From Margaritifera margaritifera (taxonomy: Eukaryota; Mollusca; Bivalvia; Unionida; Margaritiferidae), in contig JAQPZY010001128.1 in assembly GCA_029931535.1 (NCBI GenBank), forward strand, positions 1 to 64,000: 64,000 nucleotides of DNA, given 5' to 3'. The notes under the pieces are model-generated. The model was not told the DNA's origin. It did not search any database and saw nothing but the letters and a program-made list of their open reading frames with translations. Every line of letters starts with the position of its first letter. The first letter of the stretch is position 1. Of the stretch, positions 38,252-48,890 are shown piece by piece. Position numbers and translations under genes: made by a program.

Positions 38252-40573
38252 CTTTGAGTGATCATGCAAAAGACTTCAGTTCTGTTGATGGACTAGTCAG
38301 TAATGTTACAGAGGCTGCCACAATGGATCGGAATGAGGCTTTAAGGACACCAATGAAAATGTTGGACAAGCCAGTATCTTGACTAAAGGTCCAAGTCAGG
38401 GCTTTGAAGACTCCACTGCTGAAGAAGAGTCAGATAGAATTGACTGTGAAGCTGATAGTGTATCTGACTGTGAAGATCCGAATTAACAAGACTTTTCTCC
38501 CCATGAATCAGATAGATTCAGTCAGTCTGATAGTATGTCAGAAGATAAGATGAAGATTCAGATTTAGAGGGCCATATTGGTCAGCATTTTTCACCACTTC
38601 AAACAGAAGAGCATGTTTCCGGGAGTGAAAGTTGTGCCTCGGATTTAATTCCAATGGAAATGGAGTTACGTTGTCACCAGAAGTCAGAACAAGATTCCCA
38701 CAGGCCTATTAATAACATGAATGTTTGTGCAGATATTGCCAGTAGTAGCCGCCCAACAGTAACATCAGCAAAAGGAGTCCAAAACAAAAAAGTACAAATC
38801 TGAAAGTAATGAAGTCAAAAAGGCATTGCGGAAAGAGAATATGGGACAAAAAACTTTGCTGTGTCTTTCGTGATAAACTGTACCCCAAATTGGCTCGTCA
38901 TTTTGAACATAAGCATAAAGATGAACTGGACGTTTCAAAGGCATTGAGTTTTCCTAAACCCTGACAGCCAGAAAAGATAGAAGGCGAGAATTCTTGAATA
39001 GAGGGGACTATCATTACAATAGAAAGGTTCTTAATGAAGAAACTGGCACATTAATACGATAAAAAGGACATCAACAGAAGCTGCTGCCACCAGCAATATA
39101 CCACGAGAGCACTGTTTTGGATTCTTTCTGAAGGTGGATGTCTGGAGACATGTTAAAATGTGCCCTCAGAGGGCAAAGTGCTTTCAGGATGAAAGCAAGT
39201 CCCAGAGTTATAAGCACCAAGCAGCAAGTGCATTGCTCTTGCCAATTTCATCAGAGGCACAGGAAAACTTCACAATCAAGCATCCTTAGCAGCACAGCCA
39301 ATGATACGATCTTATTTATATCAAGGATGGATGATACAATAATAAGATTGGGTGAAAAGATGTTTGTGAAATGTGCCCATCAGCCCCACCAATACCAATA
39401 TGTCGAACAAACAATGAGAGAACTTGCACATTTTCTTTTGGTAGCAAGGGATACCAACATGAGTATCAGCAGTTTGAAGGACTATCAATCAGCCAGTTTT
39501 CTAAGATGTCATAAAATCCCTCAGAGATACATGTAAATTTGATGGAATGGATGGAACATATGGAGTGCCTTCTTTGGAACTGAAGCTTAGGCATTCACTT
39601 AAGAAGTGTGCAGGACTACTTAAATCTCAGGCCATACAAGAAGAGGACCCAGTCATGAAACAAAAGGCATCATATTTCATTGAGCTTTATACCACAGAAT
39701 GGAACAGCAAAGATTCAACTTTTGGACTGCAGACACTTCATTCAAGTACTTTCAATAAACCAAAGAGGATTCCACTGGCAGAAGACATTAGGAAACTTAA
39801 TCAACACCTTGAGACAAAAAGCTGCTCCTTTTCAGCAGTCATTCGAGGAAAGTCCTGATCCAATTATCTGGAGAGAATTGATTGAAGTGGTCTTGCTCCA
39901 AATTGTCTTGTTCAAACGAAGAAGAGGTCGAGAGACTGAGAGAATGGAGATGTCCCATTATGTAGAGGGTCTCAACTCTGTGAAAACGATGCAGGAAGAA
40001 GTGGTTAACTCATTAACCCCATATGAGCAAAAACTGGCCACACAGTTCGATCAGGTGGAGATATGGGGAAAAAGAGGGTGACAGGTACCCGTGATTTTGA
40101 CTCGGAGCCACAGAAAAAGAATAGACAGTCTAAATAGGTGTAACAAATCAATTGGAATCAGTGAAGAAAACAAGTATGTATTTGCAAGAATAGGAAATGC
40201 ACAGATTCCAATACGCAGTTCCAATGTGATCAGAAAGTATGCAGGAGAATATAATTCATGCCAGCCTGAGCTTTTAGCATCGACATCGCTCAGGAAGCAT
40301 ATTTCACAAATCTTGAATCTGAAAGAAAATGAGCTAGATTCATTAGCATCCTTCTTAGGTCATGACATACGAGTTCATGAACAATACTACAGATTGCCTG
40401 ATGACATGATTCAGGTAGCCAAAGTGAGCAAGATTCTCCTAGAACTGGAAAGCGGTAACATCCAAAAATGCATTAAAAGTTGGAAGGATGACGTTGTTGT
40501 ATGCCATCCAAAGTCTGGCCTATTATTCTGCAGTGTTGTCTGTCCATCCATGTGTCCTTTTGCTCATATTTAA
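38252..40573 (+). pseudogene. Zinc-finger plus tyrosine-recombinase-like exon (decayed)
   Basis: After an acceptor TTTTAATAG comes an acidic Ser/Asp-rich linker, then a finger-like piece CCVFRDKLYPKLARHFEHKH near 38853-38913, and a domain from about 39330 with LFISRMDDTIIRLGEKMF and MRELAHFLLVARD. The C-terminal catalytic-like part has LFKRRRGRETERM near 39910 (first Arg box), EIWGKRG near 40057, SLRKHI near 40288 (second Arg box) and FLGHDIRVHEQYYRL at about 40355-40400 with a His and candidate nucleophilic Tyr. This order resembles tyrosine recombinases such as Crypton-type transposases. At least six stops or frame changes break it. The C-terminal third is almost clean (40091-40573). Whether the family recombines DNA or is domesticated is unknown. 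Confidence 0.62.
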
Positions 40574-40754
40574 CCCAGATATATATCATGGCTAGACAGT
40601 GTGTCATGTATAGCGACTATTTTCTCTGTAATATGTTTTCCAAGTCTGATCTGTAGTTTCTTTAGCTTCGGGAGATGTGATGAAACGTTATGCAGATATA
40701 CATTATACCTCGATATTGTCACATACTTGATAGTCAGGTCCCAAGTTTAAAGGT

Positions 40755-40927
40755 CAAACCATGGCAAGGTATATTGTAAGACCCTGGCAAGGTATATTGT
40801 AAATCCATGGCAAGGTATATTGTAAGAAAATGGCAAGGTATATTGTAAGACCATGGCAAGGTATATTGTAAGACCATGGCAAGGTATATTGTAAGACCAT
40901 GGCAAGGTATATTGTAAGACCCGTGAC
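40755..40927. repeat. Minisatellite, 23-bp unit, seven copies
   Basis: CCATGGCAAGGTATATTGTA plus AGA repeated head to tail seven times with a strict 23-bp period (TGGCAA at 40762, 40785, 40808 and so on). It lies in an intron-like gap of the recombinase gene. There are no spacers, so it is not a CRISPR. Confidence 0.95.
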
Positions 40928-41035
40928 AGGTTTGATACCCTTCTTATAATAGTTTTGATGAAAGAAAACAATTGCCAACGATCCAGTTCTTACATTTTAT
41001 CTAATGTAAATGTATTTGAAAATGTATTCTTATAG

Positions 41036-41094
41036 ATGTCATCGAAGACCTTCAGAATGATGGCTCGGAAGATGAAGAAGAAGAAGAAAGGGAG
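41036..41094 (+). pseudogene. Short acidic exon of the SET/recombinase gene
   Basis: Flanked by TTCTTATAG and GTATTA splice consensus. The 59-bp exon encodes DVIEDLQNDGSEDEEEEERE when one base is taken from the preceding exon, an acidic linker. It is open. Assignment to this gene rests on strand, spacing and composition. Confidence 0.5.
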
Positions 41095-42059
41095 GTATTA
41101 AGTGAAAGTAATTTATTGCACTTGATGTCCCTTGCACTTAGCACTTAAAATGAATTGAAGTGCTATGCTTAAAAAAAAATTATATAAAAAAACACAAAAA
41201 AACCCCAGACATGATTCCTAAAAACCACCAAAGCCGTGAATTCACTATTTTTGCGGTTCCCACAAAGCAACTAATTTAAAGGACTGAATTAAACGGTGAT
41301 CCATCTTGGGGAACAATAGGAGCTTGGTCTCAAACCACATATTAAGGATGTCCGCTTATGTAAAATCTACCAGACAGAAATTGAAATGACATGATTATGA
41401 CTTATTAAGTGTATCATACCAGACTGCTTGGATCCTTGGCTGTATCAAAATAACTTTTTTTCAGAACGTTAAAGCACCGACAGAAATGTCATTGTTTGCA
41501 AAACCACAAAACGTGTTTCACATGAAAATAAAAGAAATCACAGTTAATTCCAACATCTGTACTTTAATGAGTGTTTAATAACAAAACTTTGAGAACTTTA
41601 TCCCACAGCATTAAACTGAGTTAATTTTATGTCAAAACTATTTTGCCAGTATATCTAAATCATATTTAGTTGATGGTATGATATTCCTTTTATGATTTGA
41701 TGTGGTGTTCCTAGAGATGTTAAGAATTAAACTTGTTTACTTTCTTTTCACTGGCAACAATTCTTATACTAAAATGGCTGTTATGCTGAGGTTAAAACTT
41801 GTACATAGTGTATATTGCTTGTGGATGACATCCACTGGTAGCTGTTGTACAGAAGTTGCAGTTGGAGCAAATTAGACAGTATGCTACTGTAATATATTGG
41901 TCAGAGTCAACTTAAGATACTAATTTTAATGTTTTCTATTGCAAATATTGGTTTCTTGACATTGCTTACATGGTGAACCGTTTAAGAAGAATTATTTAAA
42001 ATTGGTATCAATGTTTTGTGAATGTAACACCTGAAATTAAGAAGGAATATTTCTTATAG

Positions 42060-42346
42060 GTAGAAGCTGCAAGTTGGCATCAAGTGGGAAAGTCAAAAAG
42101 GTGACAATCATGAGATTACCATGGTCTCAAGAGGAGAAAGCAGCTGTTGAAAGACAGCTGGAAAAGTTTATGAGAACTGCTTCATTGCCAGGAAAAGCAG
42201 CATGTGAAGAGGCCAAGAGGAAAAAGCATATTCTGGCAAGGCACTCATGGCGCCGAATACAATTATATGTCAAAAATTCAAAATCAAAACCTGTGTTAAA
42301 GATCAAAAGTAGAACCTTTATCTCAAAAATTCAAAACAGACGATGA
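42060..42346 (+). pseudogene. Last exon of the SET/recombinase gene, SANT-like tail
   Basis: Preceded by TTTCTTATAG. The open frame from about 42074 reads VTIMRLPWSQEEKAAVERQL, a basic helix-rich segment with the W-x-x-E-E-K start of Myb/SANT repeats, and later HSWRRIQLYVKN. In relatives I recall, such a tail (PWSxEEKxAV) ends the recombinase-like protein. The frame of the preceding acidic exon does not join cleanly to it, which fits decay or an unseen exon. Confidence 0.5.
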
Positions 42347-43206
42347 AAAGACTTCGATTTTGCAGTTGAAATTTTTTCTGTATCAGTAGGATTTCAAAGG
42401 ATGTATTTTCAGTTGTGATTACAATTTGTTCTTAGATTTCAGTTTGGTGATTTGATTAATTTGCAATAAGGCCGTGAAAGTTTAAACTGGTGTTTAGATT
42501 TACAGTTCTATTATTTGTGCTTTTTATTTTTTAAAACAAATATTGTATTTTTTTCAGTCTTTCAAAAAAGCATTAAAAGTAATACAGTGTTTCAAAAATA
42601 TGAATATTTCCATGTGAAAATATAGTGTTGTCTCAGAAGTCATGTTTACTTAAATATAATTATTCATTGTTGTTTCTTAACATGTTGTCTACATTTTGCT
42701 TATTTAACATATATGCTCTACCTGTATATAATTTTCATACTAGTTTTAAGGAAGTTTGATTTATAATTTCCTTACCCATAGTACCTTGAGCATTGTATAT
42801 ATTGGTAAGAAAAATACAGCAGTTTTGAAATTGGACATTTCCTAAGGAATAATGAAATGATGGTTGAAATATTTATGGCACACCTTAAATGTAAGTACAC
42901 TGAAATTTCATTGTTCCAATTTAATTTTGTCTGAGTTTTTTAAGGCAAAACTTATTAAACATCTTTCAGATGAATCTGTTTATCCAACAGTTGTGTTTAG
43001 TAGATGTTTAAAATGTCAATTAATGAGATTATATCACAGTTATATTCTTGACTTTTATTTTTCGCAGTTGTTTGTAATCTGAGTGAAAATATATATGGCA
43101 TAGTGTGCTCTAAGGTCTGCTGCCCACTTCTCATTTTATCAGTCTTTTGTACTGTTTGGACTTAAGGGAAAGAAAATCGAGTTATCAAGATAATACCGAT
43201 AACTTA
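42347..43206. other. Intergenic, no gene recognised
   Basis: AT-rich 3' flank of the last exon with nothing recognised beyond candidate AT-rich untranslated sequence. Confidence 0.5.
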
Positions 43207-45398
43207 GGGCTGTTCCAGTAAAACATATACCCCGGAGGGGGGGGGGGAGCACTTTCAAATTCAATCAACCCACAACAGAACCAATTTTTAAAAAATTACG
43301 ATCTACCGTCTGATGTGTTTTAATGGAAAAACATTGCCCCCTACAAAAGCATATTATTTTACATAATTACTGACTAGGGGTTAGTGGGCGGTAGAAGCGA
43401 TTTTAATTTGGGGTTGGGGACAGAAGCAATTTAAATGACAGCTTCAGTGTTGCTATTATGATTTTTCAAAAGAGGGCTAGCTCCTCCATCCCTTTTCCAA
43501 AAGTGGGCCAATTCTAAATTCAATGGGACAAATTTGGCCCTCTTCCATGAGAAATATGGGTCACACAGAAGAACATATTTCAAGTGATTGCAGCATCTTC
43601 AAAACAGGCAAGCACAAGGTTATTGTGTGGTTAATTGTATCTAAGCAATGTTTTTTGCTTGTATACATGATCCACGATTTAAAAAATATTTCCCAATTCA
43701 AATGTGTTCCTTTTTGATGGTGCTCTTGTATGTGAAGCATGGGTATAATAAAGTGTACAGGTTAGAATGACAAGTAGAAAAAAGTTATAAAGAAAAAATG
43801 ATTGAATTTTTAAAATAATTAAACGAGAAAAATAGAAAAACAAGAATACAACTTTTTGAATGAACTTTATAAACTACTAAAATTGGTGTGGACTTCATCA
43901 ATACCATTACAGAACGAAAGCGCAAAAGAATCAAGATTTAGTCAGGCCATTAATTACCTGTGCGAAATTCTTTTTCACAGCTTCTGCCCATACAGCTGCT
44001 ACATGATCAGCTGAATTTTATGTGCCTGTCTATTGTACTGGTCCTATAGTTGGTGCATCATACAGAAAAAGTGATTGTTTTTCTGTGTTTCACACAGTTT
44101 ACACAGCCTCCCCATCTCTGATTTTTCGAACCACAACCATTCCCAATGCCAGTTTGACTGGAAGTTGTGCACGAAGTTTTGCTTTGTTGCTTGCACTTGC
44201 TTTACTGCTACGTTCGAATCATTTGATTACATTTCAACAGGAGATTCTCCCTCAATGTTTCTTCGTTTATAATAATCCTGCAAAATTCGGTTTGATATTT
44301 ATATGTGAACTTGCGTGTTCCTTCTGAATTAGCACATGCCAAAGTTGTTGGCTACCATTTACAATACAGTGCAACTTTTACCATAGTAATTGTCTTTAAA
44401 CCTATGAATATCGTCGATTATGTTTTATGACATTTATCTAATGAACCGTCATCATCAGACTGTGCAAAGAGACTTAGGCCAACAACAACAAATATGTGTG
44501 TTTCTTATTGCACTGGTTTAAAATTAGGGTAGGCAGGTAGGTATTTTTTTTTATTTAAACATTAAACATTATATATAAATCAAATAAAATTTCAAGTGCT
44601 TCGAAGTACTGGGCAAAACCGGCTCAATTAGATGCACAAATCAATTTTGGCAATGTGATTTATTTTTATAAAAAACAAAAATGGGGGGGGGGGGTTTGGT
44701 GTTGGGTGGGGGTTGGAAAAAGGTGCTAGGGTCGGCAGCGAGAAACATGGATGGTCGGCCGATAGGAAACACACATTTTTTTGGGGGGGGGGGGCCTTAT
44801 ATGTTAGTAGCTCCAAAAATTTACATTTTCAGCTCACACAAATTTTAATTTTCTCTAGCAATCTCTATTGTTCTGACTAGACCTATTTATTATAGCTTAT
44901 TCAAATTATATTTAGCCCTATCTGGAGATGTGCATAGTCTGATAAATATTTTTAACATTAATGTTTTTCAGTTATGCATTTGGATTGAGTAACTACTTAA
45001 ATCAATAAACCAAAAAATCAAATTATTCAAGTCTGTCAGGCAGAAGCATAACTATAATCTGCCAATAGATTTTCTGATCTCTAAATTTGCGAGATTTTTT
45101 CGGCTATACTGTTTCATATGAGGGAATCACCGGAACGGACAGTTAAAATCAATTTAATTTATCTTTTAAGAAGCTTAATTCACTATTTGTTTAGTTAACT
45201 GCACACCCTTTATTTTCCTCCCTTGAAAAATTTTTCTTCAAGATGAGGAAACAATGTGCACATTAAAGAATAGGAACACTTATGCTCATCTTTATCATTA
45301 TTATATACTTCAGAAACAGTCCTTTAGCTTAACGTTGTTGCTACAAGTCGATACCCAGCGGTATTGGCCAGAGTTAAGTAAAAATATTCACTGCTTCC

Positions 45399-45809
45399 TT
45401 ATATGATGTACCCTCTAGTTGTATAAGCATTAATCTGTTGATTCGTTCTAAACTTGATGTGTTCCTTATCTGTGTGTGAATATTTGTTCTGTGCTGGGAA
45501 CCCCCTTTCACAGTCTGCTGTCTGACGGGGCATACCCATAACTAGCTTAGCCAGCTTGAACAAGCTGTTAAACTGTTCTTTGTGGTTGTTATGTACAATT
45601 TTCCATATCTGATAGATATTGTCTCTTGAATATTTCTGTTTCAAAATACGATTTTTCACTAGCATGAACTCTGCCAACGTTTCACTTTCTTGAATCAGTG
45701 CTTTGCTGCGTACTATGCCAAATTTCTTATATGTTCCATAATGCTGTATTCGGGTTTTTAGTCCATCAATGCCATAGTTTGCGTGTGCAGACGGAGGTAT
45801 TTTGATCAA
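45399..45809 (-). pseudogene. hAT-family transposase C-terminal fragment
   Basis: An open 136-codon minus-strand stretch ends in LFKLAKLVMGMPRQTADCER and GFPAQNKYSHTDKEHIKF, the hAT dimerisation region (family pattern KLAKLVLVxPxQTADCERGFSxQN), as found in ZNF862/KIAA1586-like proteins. Only the C-terminus remains; the RNase H-like catalytic core is absent upstream. It cannot be active. Confidence 0.75.
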
Positions 45810-46101
45810 ATAAATATCACGACATTTTAATTCTTTTTAGATTCTTATTTTATTCAATTTATCTTAAGCCTTAAAGTGCTATACTCAATATAGTTTTGTA
45901 GCACATGATCCCTCAGTGATGAAGTGTTTAAGAAAAGAAATGAAAATTGCACTTTACTTTTAAATTGCCTGTATTTTCATTAGGCATGTATTGTCCATTT
46001 AATTTCAAATACTGCTGAATAGGGTGTTGACCGGCATGCTGTCGGCAATCCAGCATGTACATCGATCTCGTATTCAACATAATTTCTGGGCTCAAAAGCA
46101 C

Positions 46102-46248
46102 TCACTGGTATTTCCAGTAACACTTTCGCGGCTCCAGTAGACTGTTATACTTCAAAACTTCATAATCATTGTCATCATCGCTGTCATCAGCCAGTATTTG
46201 CCGAAGGAAATCGTCATCTGAAGATGAACCACGTTGATAGTCGGCCAT
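46102..46248 (-). CDS. Small acidic open frame inside the transposon
   Basis: An ATG-started 48-codon frame reads MADYQRGSSSDDDFLRQILA and ends WKYQ. An Asp/Ser-rich N-terminus of this kind is common at the start of DNA transposase proteins, so it may be the first exon or a truncated start of the element's own gene. No family was recognised, and it is short enough to be chance. Confidence 0.3.
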   Translation of the reverse strand: MADYQRGSSSDDDFLRQILADDSDDDNDYEVLKYNSLLEPRKCYWKYQ

Positions 46249-46890
46249 TTTGGGTTTTCTGGGTGGCCCGTATGTTAAACACGCATTTGTAAAACTTTCA
46301 TGATGACTGTAAGGTCAAAACAACGACATAATACAGCTTACAAATCAAATTTAGTTTAACAACTATTCACGTGAATCAGAAGTATCCAGATGTGTAAATA
46401 TTTTACTACCTGAAAAACGATGTCGCGACAAGCGCTACGAGATCTCTACAGGACAAGCGATGTCGCGACAAGCATTTTAGGGGTTAACCGTTAAATAAAA
46501 CATGTATACTGCGCAGGGTACATTTTTAATATGCGCGACTTTAAACTAATTCGAGGGAGTTCTTCGCATCACTACTTTCCAACGTCGTGAATTCGTACAA
46601 ACTTTGTGGTATTAATGCACTCGCGCGTCTTGGCAGCATATCTGCCCCTGTATATTGATTCACCACAAGTTAGACCGCTAAGAAGGGGTTAGATGTGATT
46701 TTAAATATATATATGCATTTTTTCCGATAACCCCACCTGTGATTTTTGATTTTGTTGACGCAACCCACACCAAAAGTGATTTTCCGAACAACCGAATCAA
46801 AATAGTTTGAAACGCGACCACCTACTGAAGTTTGTTTGAAGTGCCGTCCCGGGGGAGAGGGGGGAGATATATGTTTTACTGGAACAGCCC

Positions 46891-47561
46891 TTAAATTTTG
46901 TTTGCTTGTTTCTCTGAATAAATAAACATCTCGATTAGTCTTCACACCAATTAAGTGATTTTCAGATTTTTAGCATTACTTTGAATTTTGGAAATTTTGA
47001 CTTTTTCTTGGATGAAGTCATTTGAATTACTCAAATACATTTACACTTAGGAAACAAAATTTCGTAGGCTTCTTGATGTTCCTTCAAAAAACAAATTGAC
47101 AGTTTGACATTTCATCCAGTTTGGAAGGAACTACCTTGTCTAATTATAATAGAGATTGTTTCATGCAGTGAAGATAACTAAGATAGGTTATTTGATGTTT
47201 TCGTGTAACAATTCGGTAGTATTGCAAATGTCTTCCTGTGACGTCAGTTTTGTCAAGACTCCTCCCCCTTGGATGGAAGTTTATGTCCTTCTGTACATCT
47301 GTCCACACCCTTGATTACCCTCAGTGGTAAAGTTGTTTTACTTCCTTTCATTTTAATACCATTTTATCCAACATTTGGAATATAGCTCAAGGCCAGCTTC
47401 TTGTATTTATTCAACAATGACATCAAAATTGACCGAAATGACTTTTCTTTGCATTGCTGCTTTTATATTAATTATTTTTGTGGAGATAATGACTTCACAG
47501 CCATTCACTATATCCAACGAAATACGAGTCATATTCAGGTATTCATATCTAGATGGCTTCG
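46891..47561. other. Intergenic between DNA transposon and Polinton
   Basis: AT-rich, no gene recognised. The frame at 47375-47665 runs into the hairpin and is not supported. Confidence 0.5.
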
Positions 47562-47787
47562 GTAGTAAGAAAAAGTGGGGATTCTACAACCCACAAACTT
47601 TTAAATTTTTTGAAAAATTTCCATTTCAAGCTATTTTTTACTCACTCGCTATCGCTCGCTCGTAAAAAAAATCTTGCTCGCTTTGCTCGCTCAAGCTCGC
47701 AAACTATCGCAAGCAAGACGCTTGATGGAAATTTTTCAAAATATTAAAAAATTTATGGATTGTATTCTCCGCAATTTTTCTTACTAC
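47562..47787. repeat. Long imperfect palindrome; candidate left terminus of the Polinton
   Basis: Arms of about 60 bp (GTAGTAAGAAAAA at 47562 and TTTTTCTTACTAC ending 47787) pair at roughly three-quarters of positions around a centre rich in GCTCGCT. Polinton ends conventionally begin AGT; here AGTAAG starts at 47565. The first element gene begins about 240 bp inward. The matching right terminus lies outside the window, so the boundary is a proposal; a stand-alone MITE is the alternative. Confidence 0.45.
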
Positions 47788-48024
47788 ATAGTGTAAAACA
47801 ATTAAAATGCTATAAAAAAAATGTTTTTTTTTGTGTATCACTTTATTTTTCTAAATGCGGTATAATATGAAAAATAAGGGTTTTCGATGATAAATATAAA
47901 ATCACAGCAAGAACTTACTGCTATTATTTTTTCACGCAAAAGAAATCGAATCATCTTTTGCAATGACAGTAAATCATGCAGGAAATAAGTCCCGTGTTCA
48001 TCACATGCCTCTATAATAAAACCA

Positions 48025-48309
48025 TTATATACTTAATTTATTTAATTTTTCGCAGATGATATCATCTTTTTTATTATTTTTTTTAATAAGTTCTTCAATT
48101 TCAGAAATTAATATATTAAGATCGCCAACGTTAGCGTTTATACTAAAAACATCCATTTCAATTATGTCAGTTTTATCACTTAATTCATTTTGTTTTTTTC
48201 TAGCATCGGTTTTATTTAACAAAGTATTTTTTTCATCTGGAAAATCTTTTTCATCTTCGTCTTTTATTATCACAAAATGTATTTGTTTGTTTTTAGCTTT
48301 CACGCTCAT
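48025..48309 (-). CDS. Small acidic/lysine-rich helical protein, unknown (Polinton)
   Basis: The intact 94-residue frame starts MSVKAKNKQIHFVIIKDEDE and is mostly helical, with a C-terminal segment of heptad-spaced Leu/Ile (about residues 62-92). It is the last minus-strand gene of the left arm, reading towards the terminus. No family recognised. Being one of the few unbroken frames in the element gives it little extra weight, because it is short. Confidence 0.5.
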   Translation of the reverse strand: MSVKAKNKQIHFVIIKDEDEKDFPDEKNTLLNKTDARKKQNELSDKTDIIEMDVFSINANVGDLNILISEIEELIKKNNKKDDIICEKLNKLSI

Positions 48310-48332
48310 TATATTTTAACACAGTTGTTTAT

Positions 48333-48880
48333 TTAATTAATAGTTTTTCTTAAATCATCTGGAATATTTTTGAATTCATTAAATCTCTTAGCGTAATCGC
48401 TCTCATATCGCGCAAACCGTGTTGGCAGCAGATCACTAAGCATATCATCCTTTACCCGAAATTCCTGCACCAAATCAAGCATAACATACCGCTAACCACG
48501 TAAATATGTGCGAATTTGGTTTAAGATATTTGTGTATGTAATAAGACCTAATTTGCATGCAGATTTTTTGTTTTCAAATTTAGGCTCAATTTTTTTTCTC
48601 CAGCGTTAAGAAAAATACCAACACCGGAAATTATAAGCAAAAACGGATTTAGGGCCATTGGGAGATAAGCAACTAATTTTTAAAATTCTGCCGTAATAAA
48701 GATAAGCGCGTTTTGCGCAGTAAGTTCTCTTTTTGTAAAAATTTTAATACGCGATTAATTCGCGGCGATCATCTTCGGGTATTGAATTAGATATATGATT
48801 AAAGTCAATGACATCTTGTTTGTCAATTTTTTTTCACTGAATCCACAAAAGAATTTTCGGGTCATTATTTAATAATATTT
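48333..48880 (-). pseudogene. Decayed unknown gene (Polinton)
   Basis: The minus-strand reading contains DVIDFNHISNSIPEDDRREL near 48765-48830, a basic Tyr-rich middle and a clean C-terminus LVQEFRVKDDMLSDLLPTRF (about 48400-48470) ending at the TAA at 48333. Two or more stops and frame changes break it. Coding-like composition and strand agree with its neighbours on both sides. Function unknown. Confidence 0.4.
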
Positions 48881-48890
48881 TTATATTTTT

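Larger units (their letters stand above)
43207..46890. mobile_element. Terminal-inverted-repeat DNA transposon, about 3.7 kb, decayed
   Basis: The left end GGGCTGTTCCAGTAAAACAT (43207) is exactly complemented at the right end (ATGTTTTACTGGAACAGCCC, 46871-46890). The imperfect inverted repeat extends for about 55 bp through a G/C-rich stretch and GCACTT(T)CAAA. A TTA trinucleotide flanks both sides (43204-43206 and 46891-46893), which would suit a 3-bp TWA duplication as in PIF/Harbinger elements. Inside are hAT-like transposase debris at 45399-45809 and a 48-codon acidic frame at 46102-46248, both on the minus strand. Superfamily is therefore uncertain: either the termini are Harbinger-like and the hAT relic is nested, or the target duplication was misread. 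Confidence 0.7.

Noticed and set aside
40755..40927. CRISPR-like array of 23-bp repeats
   Set aside because: Units abut with no spacers in eukaryotic intron-like DNA; it is a minisatellite.
44022..44327. Plus-strand frames inside the TIR transposon
   Set aside because: Two overlapping frames, no recognised domain, opposite strand to the transposase debris.
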